Source: JBNGOQ01 sp050589645 (GTDB lineage: Bacteria; Bacteroidota; Bacteroidia; Flavobacteriales; Flavobacteriaceae). From it: a DNA stretch of 64,000 bases. A program made the position numbers and the translations under genes. The DNA lies in the NCBI RefSeq assembly GCF_050589645.1, contig NZ_JBNGOQ010000003.1:1-64000 (forward strand). Direction: 5' to 3'. Shown here piece by piece: positions 42,738 through 51,643 of the stretch. Numbering within the stretch: position 1 is the first letter of the stretch; every line of letters starts with the position of its first letter. Under the pieces are notes generated by a model. That model ran no database searches. It saw nothing but the letters and a program-made list of their open reading frames with translations, and had not been told where the DNA came from.

Positions 42738-45050
42738 ATGAAAAATCACATGAACAAACTAAAAGGAATTTTGGCCACAGTACTATTTGTATTGTCCATG
42801 CAGGCCTACGCCCAAGAAGTGGTAGGATCATGGAAGGGCACACTCTCTATACAGGGTATGGAAATGCCCCTGGTATTCAACGTCACGGAAACCGATGGGG
42901 ATTACGCGGCTACTATGGATAGTCCTTCCCAAGGGGCTACGGATATCCCTATGGACGAGACCATTTTTCAGGGGGATCAATTGACCATCTCCTTTAAGCA
43001 AGCGGGCATAAAGTATGTGGGGAAACTAACCGGAGATAAAATGGAAGGCACCTTTTATCAAGGTGGAATGGAACTTCCCCTGGCTTTGGAAAAGACCGTA
43101 AAGACCATTCCCGGGAATCAGGATCTGGTAAGTTCGGAGGAGGAACTGATAGCCCTGGCAGCTTTGGACGTTGGAGATTACAGGTACACCGTAGAGGACT
43201 ACTTTGCGCGGCCCAAGGCCTCTACCTTTCGCTTTTCCCCTAATGGAAAATACCTGTCTTATCGGGAGAAGGACGCCAATGGCAAGAGACACATACAGGT
43301 CAAGGAGATTGCCAGCGGTAAGGTAACCCGAGCCATTGAGGAAAAGGAAGAACTGGTCCGTGGCTACGGCTGGGTAAACAATGAACGATTGGTCTATCTG
43401 ATGGACCAGGGTGGTGATGAGAACTACCATTTGTACGCCGTGAACCTCGATGGTTCCGACCTTAAGGATTTGACCCCTTTTGAGGGGGTACAGACCAACT
43501 TTTTAGAACTGCTCAAAGAGGACAAAGACCACATCATTATTTCATTGAACAAGAACAACCCACAGATTTTTGATCCGTACAAAATAAACGTGCTTACCGG
43601 GGAAATGAAGCAATTGTATGAAAATAAGGATGCCGCTAACCCCATCGCCGGTTATGATTTTGATAAAAATGGCAATCTAAGGGCGTTTACGCGAATCAGG
43701 GATGGTGTGGAACAGGATCTCTACTATGCAAAGGAAGACGGTAAATACGAAGTTATTAAGAGTCTAAACTGGAAGGATGCCTTTGGTATCCAGCAATTCA
43801 ACTATGCCACTGAAAATCCACATGACGCTTATGTGGTTTCCAATCTGAATAGTGATAAGTCCGAAGTTGTCCTGTACGATCTTAAGGAGGACAAACAACT
43901 AAAAAAGGTCTTTTCCCATGACCAATACGATGTTTCCGATCTTGCTACCTCAAGAAAACGAAATTATGAACTGGATTATTTTGAGTACGAGGGGGAGAAA
44001 AAAGTGATCGTTCCGGTAAGTGATTATTACAAAAACCTGCACGCCAAATTCGAAAAGGAATTTGAGGGCAAACAGTACAGTATAGCCGATTTTACCGATG
44101 ACGAGAACCATTACCTCATTTACGTCAATAGCGATAAGGTTTACGGCGTATACTATTCCTATGACGTCCAAAAGGATGAGTTTAAGCAAGTTTTCAACCT
44201 CATGCCACAATTAAAGGAGGCCGATATGGCCGAGATGCGCCCCATTACCTTTACCAGTAGGGACGGACTCACCATACACGGATACATTACCCTTCCCAAG
44301 GCAGCCCTGAAAGGACAGAAGGTTCCTGTTATCGTGAACCCGCATGGTGGGCCACAGGGCATACGTGATTCCTGGGGCTTTAATCCGGAGTCACAGTTAT
44401 TTGCCAGTAGGGGATACGCGACGCTACAGGTCAACTTCAGGATTTCGGGAGGCTACGGGAAAAAGTTCCTGGAATCGGGCTTTAAACAAATAGGTAGAAA
44501 GGCCATGGATGACGTGGAGGACGGATTGCGGTATGTCATAGACCAAGGGTGGGTAGACAAGGACAAAGCCGCTATTTATGGAGGCAGTCACGGCGGATAT
44601 GCCGTGTTACGGGGACTCACCAAGACCCCGGATCTATACGCCTGCGGGGTGGATTATGTTGGGGTGTCCAACTTGTTCACCTTTATGAAGACCATTCCGC
44701 CCTATTGGAAACCCTATCTGAAGATTATCAAGGAAATCTGGTACGACGAGGATATTGCCGAGGAAAAGGCCATTATGGAAGAAGTGTCGCCCGTATATCA
44801 GATCGACAAAATCAAAAAACCCTTGTTCGTGGTACAGGGTGCCAACGATCCCCGGGTCAACATTGACGAGTCCGACCAAATTGTCAGTGCGCTAAGGTCC
44901 AAAGGCTATGATGTACCCTATATGGTACGGTATGATGAGGGTCATGGTTTTGGAAAAGAGGAAAACCGCATTGCCCTATACAAGGCCATGGTAGGTTTTT
45001 ATGCCAAGCATTTGGGACAGACAGAAATGCCTACGCCTATCAAGGATTAA
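42738..45050 (+). CDS. S9 family prolyl oligopeptidase-like peptidase with an N-terminal lipocalin-like domain
   Basis: 770 residues from ATG 42738 (42750 also possible). Signal peptide to about QAYAQ. Residues about 28-110 form a small beta domain (GSWKGTLSIQGMEMPLVFNV ... GTFYQGGMELPLALEK). A beta-propeller region follows (about 150-500), then the alpha/beta-hydrolase domain with nucleophile IYGGSHGGYAVL, Asp in QGANDPRVNIDES and His in DEGHGFGKEENR. It is probably a secreted aminopeptidase of the dipeptidyl-peptidase/acylaminoacyl type. A terminator follows. Confidence 0.92.
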   Translation: MKNHMNKLKGILATVLFVLSMQAYAQEVVGSWKGTLSIQGMEMPLVFNVTETDGDYAATMDSPSQGATDIPMDETIFQGDQLTISFKQAGIKYVGKLTGDKMEGTFYQGGMELPLALEKTVKTIPGNQDLVSSEEELIALAALDVGDYRYTVEDYFARPKASTFRFSPNGKYLSYREKDANGKRHIQVKEIASGKVTRAIEEKEELVRGYGWVNNERLVYLMDQGGDENYHLYAVNLDGSDLKDLTPFEGVQTNFLELLKEDKDHIIISLNKNNPQIFDPYKINVLTGEMKQLYENKDAANPIAGYDFDKNGNLRAFTRIRDGVEQDLYYAKEDGKYEVIKSLNWKDAFGIQQFNYATENPHDAYVVSNLNSDKSEVVLYDLKEDKQLKKVFSHDQYDVSDLATSRKRNYELDYFEYEGEKKVIVPVSDYYKNLHAKFEKEFEGKQYSIADFTDDENHYLIYVNSDKVYGVYYSYDVQKDEFKQVFNLMPQLKEADMAEMRPITFTSRDGLTIHGYITLPKAALKGQKVPVIVNPHGGPQGIRDSWGFNPESQLFASRGYATLQVNFRISGGYGKKFLESGFKQIGRKAMDDVEDGLRYVIDQGWVDKDKAAIYGGSHGGYAVLRGLTKTPDLYACGVDYVGVSNLFTFMKTIPPYWKPYLKIIKEIWYDEDIAEEKAIMEEVSPVYQIDKIKKPLFVVQGANDPRVNIDESDQIVSALRSKGYDVPYMVRYDEGHGFGKEENRIALYKAMVGFYAKHLGQTEMPTPIKD

Positions 45051-45085
45051 AGAAACTGCTATTTCTGTACACGCAGGATGATAAG

Positions 45086-45114
45086 AAAAGGGGGCAATCA
45101 GCTCCCTTTTTTTT
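45086..45114 (+). terminator. Intrinsic terminator of the S9 peptidase gene
   Basis: AAAAGGGGGC (45086-45095), loop AATCA, GCTCCCTTTT (45101-45110) with one G-T pair, then more T. Confidence 0.85.
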
Positions 45115-45444
45115 GTGTTTACCGTTCACTTCCCAAATTTTACCACTGGCCATATTCTGGTTGGGGGTACGCTTCAATGCCATTACTTTTACCCTATAAT
45201 TCAAATAAGAACCTTAAATAGCAAGCGATGATAGCAATAGCAAAATTAGTGGTTACGATTATTATTGACGTTATCCTATAAAAGATGGGGAGCGAAGTAA
45301 GGGATACAAATGGATCATTCAAAAAGAGATACGGGTTCCGTTTCCTTGGATGTGTCAGCATATGGATATTCCTGAATCCAATGTTGAATTTAAGAACCGT
45401 TTACCATCTCCCACAATGAGGGGCAGATATCCAATCGATTAGCT
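45115..45444. other. Intergenic stretch before the LytS-type gene
   Basis: About 330 bp with no established gene. It contains only a 17-codon frame (45228-45281, hydrophobic MIAIAKLVVTIIIDVIL), which I cannot support as coding from the sequence alone. Confidence 0.4.
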
Positions 45445-45452
45445 TAAATTTG
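45445..45452 (+). promoter_or_regulatory. -7 box of the LytS/LytTR operon
   Basis: TAAATTTG, exact TAnnTTTG, 19 nt before ATG 45472. AAAGGG just before the start may serve as a ribosome site. Confidence 0.5.
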
Positions 45453-45471
45453 AAACGATCAAAGGGAACCT

Positions 45472-46530
45472 ATGGAGTTAACACCTAGCAAGCGGAATAG
45501 GATTTATTGGTTACTACAACTACTGGGCTGGAGTTCAGTGAACCTCCTTTCTGTTTTCGTGCTAAAAAAGGCCAGTTTTGAGTTTTTGTTCTATTCCAAT
45601 TTGGCAGGTATTTTTATTGGGGTGTTCAGTACCCATTTGTTACGCACTTACCTAAAACGGAATGTCTCCATGGAGGGTTTTGGTGTGAAAGAGATCATCA
45701 AGGTGGTTCTGGCCACGTTTCTTATCTCCATGCTGTACGGAGCGTTGGGCTATCTGTTCGGACATTTCTATGGGAAATACATGCCGATAGAGAATGAAAT
45801 TGACCTGACCATCCTGTCAATCTATGACAGTTGGTGGGTCTTGTTCCTGAATTCGGTACTGGTCATTTTTGGTTGGGTGGTCTGCTATCTGGTCATCAAG
45901 GCGCTATTAAAGTTGAACGCGGATAGGATAGAACGGCTGCAGTTGAACGCTACCCTAAAACAAGCGCAGTTGAATACGCTCAAGGGGCAGATCAATCCGC
46001 ACTTTATGTTCAACAGTCTCAACAATATTCGAGGTCTAATGTTGGAGGACGTGGAGAAGTCCAGGGACATGCTGACCAAGCTTTCCGAAATACTCCGCTA
46101 TTCCCTGACCAAGAACAATGTCAATGCCATTGCGTTGGAGGAAGAACTGGAAATGGTGGAGAACTATATCGATCTGTCCAAGATCCAATTGGAGGACCGC
46201 CTACAATTTATAAAGGAAGTGGCGCCCGAAACGCTAACACTTGCCATTCCGCCCATGATTGTGCAATTGCTGGTGGAAAATGCCGCCAAACACGGTATTT
46301 CGAACCTGAAGGGGGGTGGAAGAATCCTTTTAAAGACCGAGATTGACAAGGATCGATTATGCATTAAGGTAATCAATACAGGGAAGTTACAGATGGCCAA
46401 GGGTTCTACCCAATTGGGTTTGGAGAACATAAGGCGACGTTTACACCTTCTCTATGGGGACACGGCCGTTTTCTCCCTGACCGAAGAAAAGGACGAAGTA
46501 GTAGCCAATATTAAAATTCCGCTGGCATGA
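45472..46530 (+). CDS. LytS/YehU-type sensor histidine kinase
   Basis: 352 residues. Four membrane spans occupy about 12-145. The cytoplasmic part has the LytS-type phosphoacceptor region LKGQINPHFMFNSLNNIRGL (His about 181) and the degenerate ATPase domain MIVQLLVENAAKHGI, followed by LGLENIRRRL. There is no separate sensor domain, so the signal is probably sensed in the membrane. The stop overlaps the response-regulator start by 4 nt (ATGA), so the pair is coupled. Confidence 0.93.
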   Translation: MELTPSKRNRIYWLLQLLGWSSVNLLSVFVLKKASFEFLFYSNLAGIFIGVFSTHLLRTYLKRNVSMEGFGVKEIIKVVLATFLISMLYGALGYLFGHFYGKYMPIENEIDLTILSIYDSWWVLFLNSVLVIFGWVVCYLVIKALLKLNADRIERLQLNATLKQAQLNTLKGQINPHFMFNSLNNIRGLMLEDVEKSRDMLTKLSEILRYSLTKNNVNAIALEEELEMVENYIDLSKIQLEDRLQFIKEVAPETLTLAIPPMIVQLLVENAAKHGISNLKGGGRILLKTEIDKDRLCIKVINTGKLQMAKGSTQLGLENIRRRLHLLYGDTAVFSLTEEKDEVVANIKIPLA

Positions 46531-47258
46531 GCACCATTAAGGCAGTAATTGTAGAAGATTCACGTTTGGCACGCAACGAGTTGAAGGAGCTCATTAAAGG
46601 CCATGGGGAAATTGAATTGTTGGGCGAGGCCGAAAATGTGGACAAGGGGTATGAACTCATCCAAGAGAAACGCCCCGACCTGCTGTTTTTGGATATCAAC
46701 ATGCCCGAAAAAGATGGATTTGAACTGTTGGAAATGCTAGATGAGGTGCCTATTACCATCTTTACCACCGCCTTTGATGAATATGCCATTAAATCCTTCG
46801 AGTACAATGCCCTGGACTACTTATTAAAGCCTATCAATGCCAAGCGGTTCGCCTTGGCTATGGACAAGGTTAGATCAAAGTGGCAAGATGGACTTGGAGA
46901 GGGGGAAACAAGCGTGGAACGACTTACAGAGAAGAGCCAAATTTTCATTAAGGATGGCGAAAAGTGCTGGTTGGTAAAGATTGGGGAGATTTCCCATTTC
47001 GAAATCGTGGGGAACTATACCCGAGTCTACTTTGAAAACCAAAAACCCATGCTGTACAAGTCCCTGAACCAGGTAGCTGAAAAACTGCCAGCTCAAAATT
47101 TTTTCAGGGCCAATAGACAACAGATTATCAACATCAACTTTATCAAAAGTGTAGTACCCTGGTTCAATGGAAAATTAAAATTGACCATGATCAATGGGGA
47201 AGAATTGGAGGTCTCTAGGCGGCAATCCTATATTTTCAAGGATAAAATGAGCTTGTGA
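46527..47258 (+). CDS. LytTR family response regulator
   Basis: 243 residues. The receiver domain (about 1-120) starts IKAVIVEDSRLARNEL and has the phosphoacceptor Asp in PDLLFLDINMPEKDGFE (about 56). TIFTTAFDEYAIKSFEYNALDYLLKP is typical for the LytTR partner group. The LytTR DNA-binding domain (about 142-243) shows FIKDGEKCWLVKIGEI, YFENQKPMLYKSLN, FFRANRQQIININFI and ELEVSRRQ. It is the cognate output of the adjacent kinase; targets are unknown. Confidence 0.94.
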   Translation: MSTIKAVIVEDSRLARNELKELIKGHGEIELLGEAENVDKGYELIQEKRPDLLFLDINMPEKDGFELLEMLDEVPITIFTTAFDEYAIKSFEYNALDYLLKPINAKRFALAMDKVRSKWQDGLGEGETSVERLTEKSQIFIKDGEKCWLVKIGEISHFEIVGNYTRVYFENQKPMLYKSLNQVAEKLPAQNFFRANRQQIININFIKSVVPWFNGKLKLTMINGEELEVSRRQSYIFKDKMSL

Positions 47259-47270
47259 TTCAAATCTTGG

Positions 47271-47306
47271 AATAAAAAAAGCGGCACTGTTTTTGGCGGT
47301 GCCGCT
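47271..47306 (-). terminator. Terminator between the LytTR gene and doxX-like gene
   Basis: GCGGCAC (47281-47287) and GTGCCGC (47299-47305) with an 11-nt loop. Seven A precede it on the plus strand, giving a T-run for the minus-strand gene; TTT on the other side is weak. Mainly it terminates the DoxX-family gene. Confidence 0.8.
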
Positions 47307-47326
47307 TTGCATATGTTTCTTCTATA

Positions 47327-47704
47327 TTACCCCTTTAGGATATCCTTATAGTTGTTTTTATAACCGTACAACATTGCAATATTCAGCAATAAGAGCACCA
47401 GGGCCGGAACAATGTTGCCGGGATCCAAGGTGGCATGGAAAAGTACCGCATTGATCGATACGCTCATCAAAATCAACATCATCAAGGAGGCGTATTTGTT
47501 CAGCAATAATGAGAGACCTGCTGCAATTTCCACAATACCCACTAAATAGGGGATTACCTTGGCCGAGGCCAGAGCCCCAAAATAGGCCATTGCGGCCTCC
47601 GGTAGCTCAAAAGGAGGCATAAAGTCGAGAAACTTGTTCGATCCAAAAAGAAGGAGGAAAAGACCCAAGATAATTCTAAGGATCAATAAGACTTTTGAAT
47701 TCAT
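47327..47704 (-). CDS. DoxX family membrane protein
   Basis: 125 residues with four membrane spans. The family core reads LRIILGLFLLLFGSNKFLDFMP, YLVGIVEIAAGLSLLLNKY and LMSVSINAVLFHATLDP. Many DoxX-like proteins of this size are uncharacterised; a link to redox stress or quinones is suggested for some relatives. It is convergent with the LytTR gene and divergent from the TPR gene. Confidence 0.85.
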   Translation of the reverse strand: MNSKVLLILRIILGLFLLLFGSNKFLDFMPPFELPEAAMAYFGALASAKVIPYLVGIVEIAAGLSLLLNKYASLMMLILMSVSINAVLFHATLDPGNIVPALVLLLLNIAMLYGYKNNYKDILKG

Positions 47705-47914
47705 AGTTTGTTGTTTTTACGTTAGATAGCTAACAATTTATAAAAAAAAATGACGAATAAATACGAATTTTTCAAATTTGTTGGCCGATTTCTGCCTTCG
47801 GGTAGCTCCGCTTACCACAGAATGCGGGCCTTGACCGATAAAGAAAACCACAAAAAAATATACGATTAAGGTTAAGAATTTCGTTTCGACTAAGGACCAA
47901 ATCTTTAATGTGCT

Positions 47915-48796
47915 ATGAAATTTTGGAAGGCGCTGTTCGTGTTCTGTATACCCTTTTTTTCCTTGGGCCAGCAGGAGGTCCTGATCAAAGTGGACCATTA
48001 TCTGGAGCTTAAAAAGTATGAGGAAGCGGAAATGGCACTCCTTAGAGCTGCAAATATTCGCTTTGCCCCCGGCTTGATGGATAAATTGGGAGAGGTCTAC
48101 GGCCTGCAGGGCAAATGGGACAAAGCCATAGGGATTTACGAAGAATTGACCGATACCTACCCCCAAAACCCAGAATATCAGTTTAGATATGGCGGGGTAT
48201 TGGCACGAAAGGCCCAAAACAGCAGCAAATTACGGGCATTAATGCTCTTGGGAAGAATAAAGGAAGGCTTCACAAAGGCTGTAGAGCTAAACCCTAATCA
48301 CATTGAAGCCCGGTGGGCCCTCGTGGATCTTTATGTTTCCATACCCGGAATCGTAGGAGGAAGCACTTCAAAAGCGTACAAATATGCCAGGGAGTTAAAG
48401 GCCATTTCTCCTTTTGAGGGATATTTGGCCCTTGGGTACGTATGCGAATATGACGATGAACCCTTAAAAGCGGAACAACACTATAAAAGAGCGCTGTCCT
48501 ATTTATCCAATTTAGGTAGTGTTCCCCGAAATCAGCTGAACTATCAGATTGGAAAGGTCTGCAGTGATTATGGGATTCAATTGGAAAAGGGAATTCAACA
48601 CATGGGGGCCTATATCAATAATTTTACCGTTAAGGACGGAGTGCCCTTGTATTGGGCCTACTATCGCATGGCCAAATTGTATCGCCATCAAGGGGCTATG
48701 GAACAGGCCAGTTCTTGGGTAGAAAAGGCACTTGCCGATCGTCCCACCTTTAAACCTGCTCTGGAAGAGCGGGAAGTTATACGGGCTTTGCTTTAA
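47915..48796 (+). CDS. Exported TPR protein
   Basis: 293 residues. Signal peptide MKFWKALFVFCIPFFSLG (cut near 18), then tandem TPR units, for example YLELKKYEEAEMALLRAAN, MDKLGEVYGLQGKWDKAIGIYEEL and RFGFTKAVELNPNHIEARWAL-like repeats across about 20-280. No catalytic domain is visible. It is probably a periplasmic scaffold. Its stop overlaps the convergent SDR gene by 4 nt. Confidence 0.82.
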   Translation: MKFWKALFVFCIPFFSLGQQEVLIKVDHYLELKKYEEAEMALLRAANIRFAPGLMDKLGEVYGLQGKWDKAIGIYEELTDTYPQNPEYQFRYGGVLARKAQNSSKLRALMLLGRIKEGFTKAVELNPNHIEARWALVDLYVSIPGIVGGSTSKAYKYARELKAISPFEGYLALGYVCEYDDEPLKAEQHYKRALSYLSNLGSVPRNQLNYQIGKVCSDYGIQLEKGIQHMGAYINNFTVKDGVPLYWAYYRMAKLYRHQGAMEQASSWVEKALADRPTFKPALEEREVIRALL

Positions 48797-49578
48797 AGTG
48801 ATTTCAACAGACCTCCATCTATCGGAATACTCGCGCCAGTAATATAGGAAGCTGCTTCCGATGCCAAAAACGTCGCCAGATATCCATACTCCACAGGATC
48901 TCCGATCCGTTTTAAGGGCACCCTGGACTCCATATCCGCCCTAACCTCGGAAATTGGAACACCCAACTGTTGGGCCTTTGCGGCATTAAGCTGCGCAATA
49001 CGCTCTGTATCAAAATATCCTGTTAAGATGTTGTTCACCGTAATCTGATGACTCCCTACATCGCCAGCCAGGGTTTTGGCCCAGGTAACCACAGCTGCCC
49101 TAATGCTATTGGAAAGGGCCAGATAGGAAAGGGGTTCTTTAACGGAAACCGAGGCTACGTTGATAATCCTGCCATAGCGCTGCGCCAACATGCCTTGTAA
49201 GGCCTGTTCGGTGGTGTAGACCACCGTTTTAAAAAGCAGGTCAAAAGCTTCTTGGTAATCCGATACCTTTTTTTCGAGCGCACTGCCCGCTTTTGGGCCT
49301 TGGGTGTTGTTGATCAATATGTCTACTGTATGGGTCTCAAAATAACTGGAAATTATCTTTTTGTAGGCTTCAAAATCATAAAAATCAACCTCCAAATACT
49401 GGTGCCTTTGACCCTGGTCTTTGGGAAGTTCTGTAATGATATCCTGTAAAGTATCGGCACTTCTCGCCATCAAGGTAACACTGGCGCCACTTGCCGCCAG
49501 TTGCTGTGCTATGGCCTTTCCAATACCCTTGCTGCTACCGCCCACAAGGGCTTTTTTTCCTTTCAGTGAAATCTGCAT
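48793..49578 (-). CDS. SDR family oxidoreductase lacking the usual catalytic lysine
   Basis: 261 residues. The cofactor motif VGGSSKGIGKAIAQQLA is at 12-28 and NNTQG replaces NNAG. In the catalytic region INVASVSVKEPLSYLALSNSIRAA the Tyr is followed by LALSN, so the YxxxK lysine is Asn. That substitution is found in one SDR subgroup often annotated as 3-oxoacyl reductase-like. The substrate is unknown. It lies 9-10 nt upstream of, and on the same strand as, nothing but is just downstream of the cupin gene (8-nt gap), so the two may form an operon. Confidence 0.85.
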   Translation of the reverse strand: MQISLKGKKALVGGSSKGIGKAIAQQLAASGASVTLMARSADTLQDIITELPKDQGQRHQYLEVDFYDFEAYKKIISSYFETHTVDILINNTQGPKAGSALEKKVSDYQEAFDLLFKTVVYTTEQALQGMLAQRYGRIINVASVSVKEPLSYLALSNSIRAAVVTWAKTLAGDVGSHQITVNNILTGYFDTERIAQLNAAKAQQLGVPISEVRADMESRVPLKRIGDPVEYGYLATFLASEAASYITGASIPIDGGLLKSL

Positions 49579-49586
49579 ACAAACGT

Positions 49587-49895
49587 CTATTTATATTCCC
49601 GTACAGGGCTAAAAATATCCATTAACCTACAGCTTGTCACCGCTTTCCCACTATGGGGAACGTTTGGTGGGATAACCACAAAATCCCCGGGCAGGTAGAC
49701 CTTGGTGCTGCCTCCCACCGTGAGCTCAAAGGTACCTTCAAGAACCTGCATTAGCTGTTCGTTGATATGATGGTGCTCTGGTACTTCGGCACCCTGCTCT
49801 ACCTCCCAATAGACCAGGCTCATGGTTTGGGCATGAATCAATTTACCATGATAGCCCGGCATGATTTCCTCTGAAACGATATCCGATAAATTCAT
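49587..49895 (-). CDS. Cupin domain protein
   Basis: 102 residues from ATG 49895. One cupin barrel: PEHHHINEQLMQVLEGTFEL (motif 1 with three His and Glu) and LPGDFVVIPPNVPHSG (motif 2 with His). It is a small metal-binding protein of unknown substrate. The longer frame to 49970 would overlap the divergent mpl leader and is unlikely. It precedes the SDR gene by 8 nt on the same strand. Confidence 0.85.
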   Translation of the reverse strand: MNLSDIVSEEIMPGYHGKLIHAQTMSLVYWEVEQGAEVPEHHHINEQLMQVLEGTFELTVGGSTKVYLPGDFVVIPPNVPHSGKAVTSCRLMDIFSPVREYK

Positions 49896-50003
49896 ATTTT
49901 CCTTTTTAATGGTGCATACTAAGATATAAATTATGTTCCGTTCGGCATCAGTTTGCCAACGCAGTTTCAATCGCTATCTTTACCGCATAATCTCAGCATT
50001 GAT

Positions 50004-51380
50004 ATGAACATCCATTTTATCGCCATAGGGGGCAGTGCCATGCACAATTTGGCGTTAGCACTACTTCATAAGGGGTACGCCGTAACAGGAAGCGACGATG
50101 TGATTTTTGAACCATCAAAAAGTAGGTTAGGGGCAAAAGGAATCCTGCCGGAACCCTTTGGATGGTTCCCTGAGAAAATCCATTCCAACTTGGATGCGGT
50201 TATTCTGGGCATGCACGCTAAACCGGACAATCCAGAATTGTTAAAGGCCCAGGAACTGCAACTTAAGATCTATTCCTATCCCGAATTTCTGTACGAACAG
50301 TCGCGGAATAAGACCCGGGTGGTCATAGGCGGAAGCCATGGAAAGACGACCATAACTTCCATGATACTACACGTGCTAAATTATCATGGGCGCCAGGTAG
50401 ATTTTATGGTGGGCGCTCAATTGGAAGGGTTTGACCGTATGGTGCATTTAACCGAGGACAATGACTTTATCGTTTTGGAAGGCGATGAATATTTGTCATC
50501 ACCGATAGATCGCCGGCCCAAATTTCATCTATATAGGCCCAATATAGCGCTTCTGAGCGGAATTGCTTGGGATCACATCAATGTGTTTCCCACCTATGAA
50601 AATTATAAAGCGCAATTCAGAATTTTTGTGGACAGCATCGTTAAAGGGGGCAGTATTACCTATAATGCGGAGGACGAGGCGGTAAAAGACATTGTGGACG
50701 CGTCCGAAAATGCCATTCGAAAAATACCCTATGGCACCGCTGACTATTCCGTGGTTGCCGGGGAAACACTGCTCGAGACCCCTGAGGGGCCCATGCCCAT
50801 TGCAGTTTTTGGAAAACACAATCTGAACAACTTGGCAGGAGCAAAATGGATCTGTCAACATATGGGTGTGGACGAAGATGCCTTTTTTGAAGCCATTGCC
50901 ACCTTTAAGGGGGCTTCCAAACGTTTGGAGAAAATTACCGAGACCGATTTTTGCGTAGCCTATAAAGATTTTGCCCATTCGCCCAGCAAGGTAGCAGCAA
51001 CCACGGATGCGGTGAAGGAGCAGTATCCGGATAGAAAATTGATCGCCTGCCTTGAATTACATACCTATAGCAGTCTAAATGCGGAATTTTTAAAGGAATA
51101 CCAAGGTACACTTCGCAGCGCAGACACCGCTGTGGTCTTCTATTCTCCTGAAGCGGTAAAAATTAAGCAATTGACAGAGGTAAGTGCCCCGCAGATTGCC
51201 GAGGCCTTTCAGCGCGATGACCTAGTGACCTTTACCGATGCCACAGGGTTCAGGGACTTTCTCTTTGAACAGGATTTCAACAATTCCGTACTGTTGCTGA
51301 TGAGTTCTGGAAATTATGGCGGGTTGGGTTTTGATGAACTCAAGAAGGTCATTGAAGGGCAGTCCATAGGGTTTCACTGA
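50004..51380 (+). CDS. mpl: UDP-N-acetylmuramate:L-alanyl-gamma-D-glutamyl-meso-diaminopimelate ligase
   Basis: 458 residues from ATG 50004. It begins IHFIAIGGSAMHNLALAL as in MurC/Mpl. The ATP loop is VIGGSHGKTTITSMILH, with EGDEYLSSPIDRRPKF and LSGIAWDHINVFP; DFAHSPSKVAATTDAV replaces the DYGHHP of MurC, which points to Mpl. It recycles murein tripeptide into peptidoglycan synthesis in the cytoplasm. Confidence 0.94.
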   Translation: MNIHFIAIGGSAMHNLALALLHKGYAVTGSDDVIFEPSKSRLGAKGILPEPFGWFPEKIHSNLDAVILGMHAKPDNPELLKAQELQLKIYSYPEFLYEQSRNKTRVVIGGSHGKTTITSMILHVLNYHGRQVDFMVGAQLEGFDRMVHLTEDNDFIVLEGDEYLSSPIDRRPKFHLYRPNIALLSGIAWDHINVFPTYENYKAQFRIFVDSIVKGGSITYNAEDEAVKDIVDASENAIRKIPYGTADYSVVAGETLLETPEGPMPIAVFGKHNLNNLAGAKWICQHMGVDEDAFFEAIATFKGASKRLEKITETDFCVAYKDFAHSPSKVAATTDAVKEQYPDRKLIACLELHTYSSLNAEFLKEYQGTLRSADTAVVFYSPEAVKIKQLTEVSAPQIAEAFQRDDLVTFTDATGFRDFLFEQDFNNSVLLLMSSGNYGGLGFDELKKVIEGQSIGFH

Positions 51381-51430
51381 ACATTTGTCAGGACTTTTTG
51401 GAATGGAACGCGGTTTGCAACAGATAGTTT

Positions 51431-51643
51431 ATGAAAGGGCCAGGTACCGTAATTTTTTTGAGATCCATTTTAAGGTCTTGCAGACGAAAGGCCTCCTTGG
51501 TACTCATCGCATTTATGTTGGGGATGTCCAACGCCATATTGGAAGAAACCCGTATGATCAATGATACCCGTGAACATCTGGAACAACAGGAAATTGAACC
51601 GGAAGATGACGGATTGGATGCTTCGGTGCCTTATGAATCCTGA
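51431..51643 (+). CDS. Small single-span membrane protein, unrecognised
   Basis: 70 residues. Basic N-terminus (LRSILRSCRRKA), one hydrophobic segment (SLVLIAFMLGMSNAIL, about 22-38) and an acidic tail (EETRMINDTREHLEQQEIEPEDDG). I do not recognise the family. The charge pattern, the position 50 bp after mpl on the same strand and the clean convergent overlap (13 bp) with the PaiB-like gene make it plausible but not certain. No function is proposed. Confidence 0.55.
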   Translation: MKGPGTVIFLRSILRSCRRKASLVLIAFMLGMSNAILEETRMINDTREHLEQQEIEPEDDGLDASVPYES

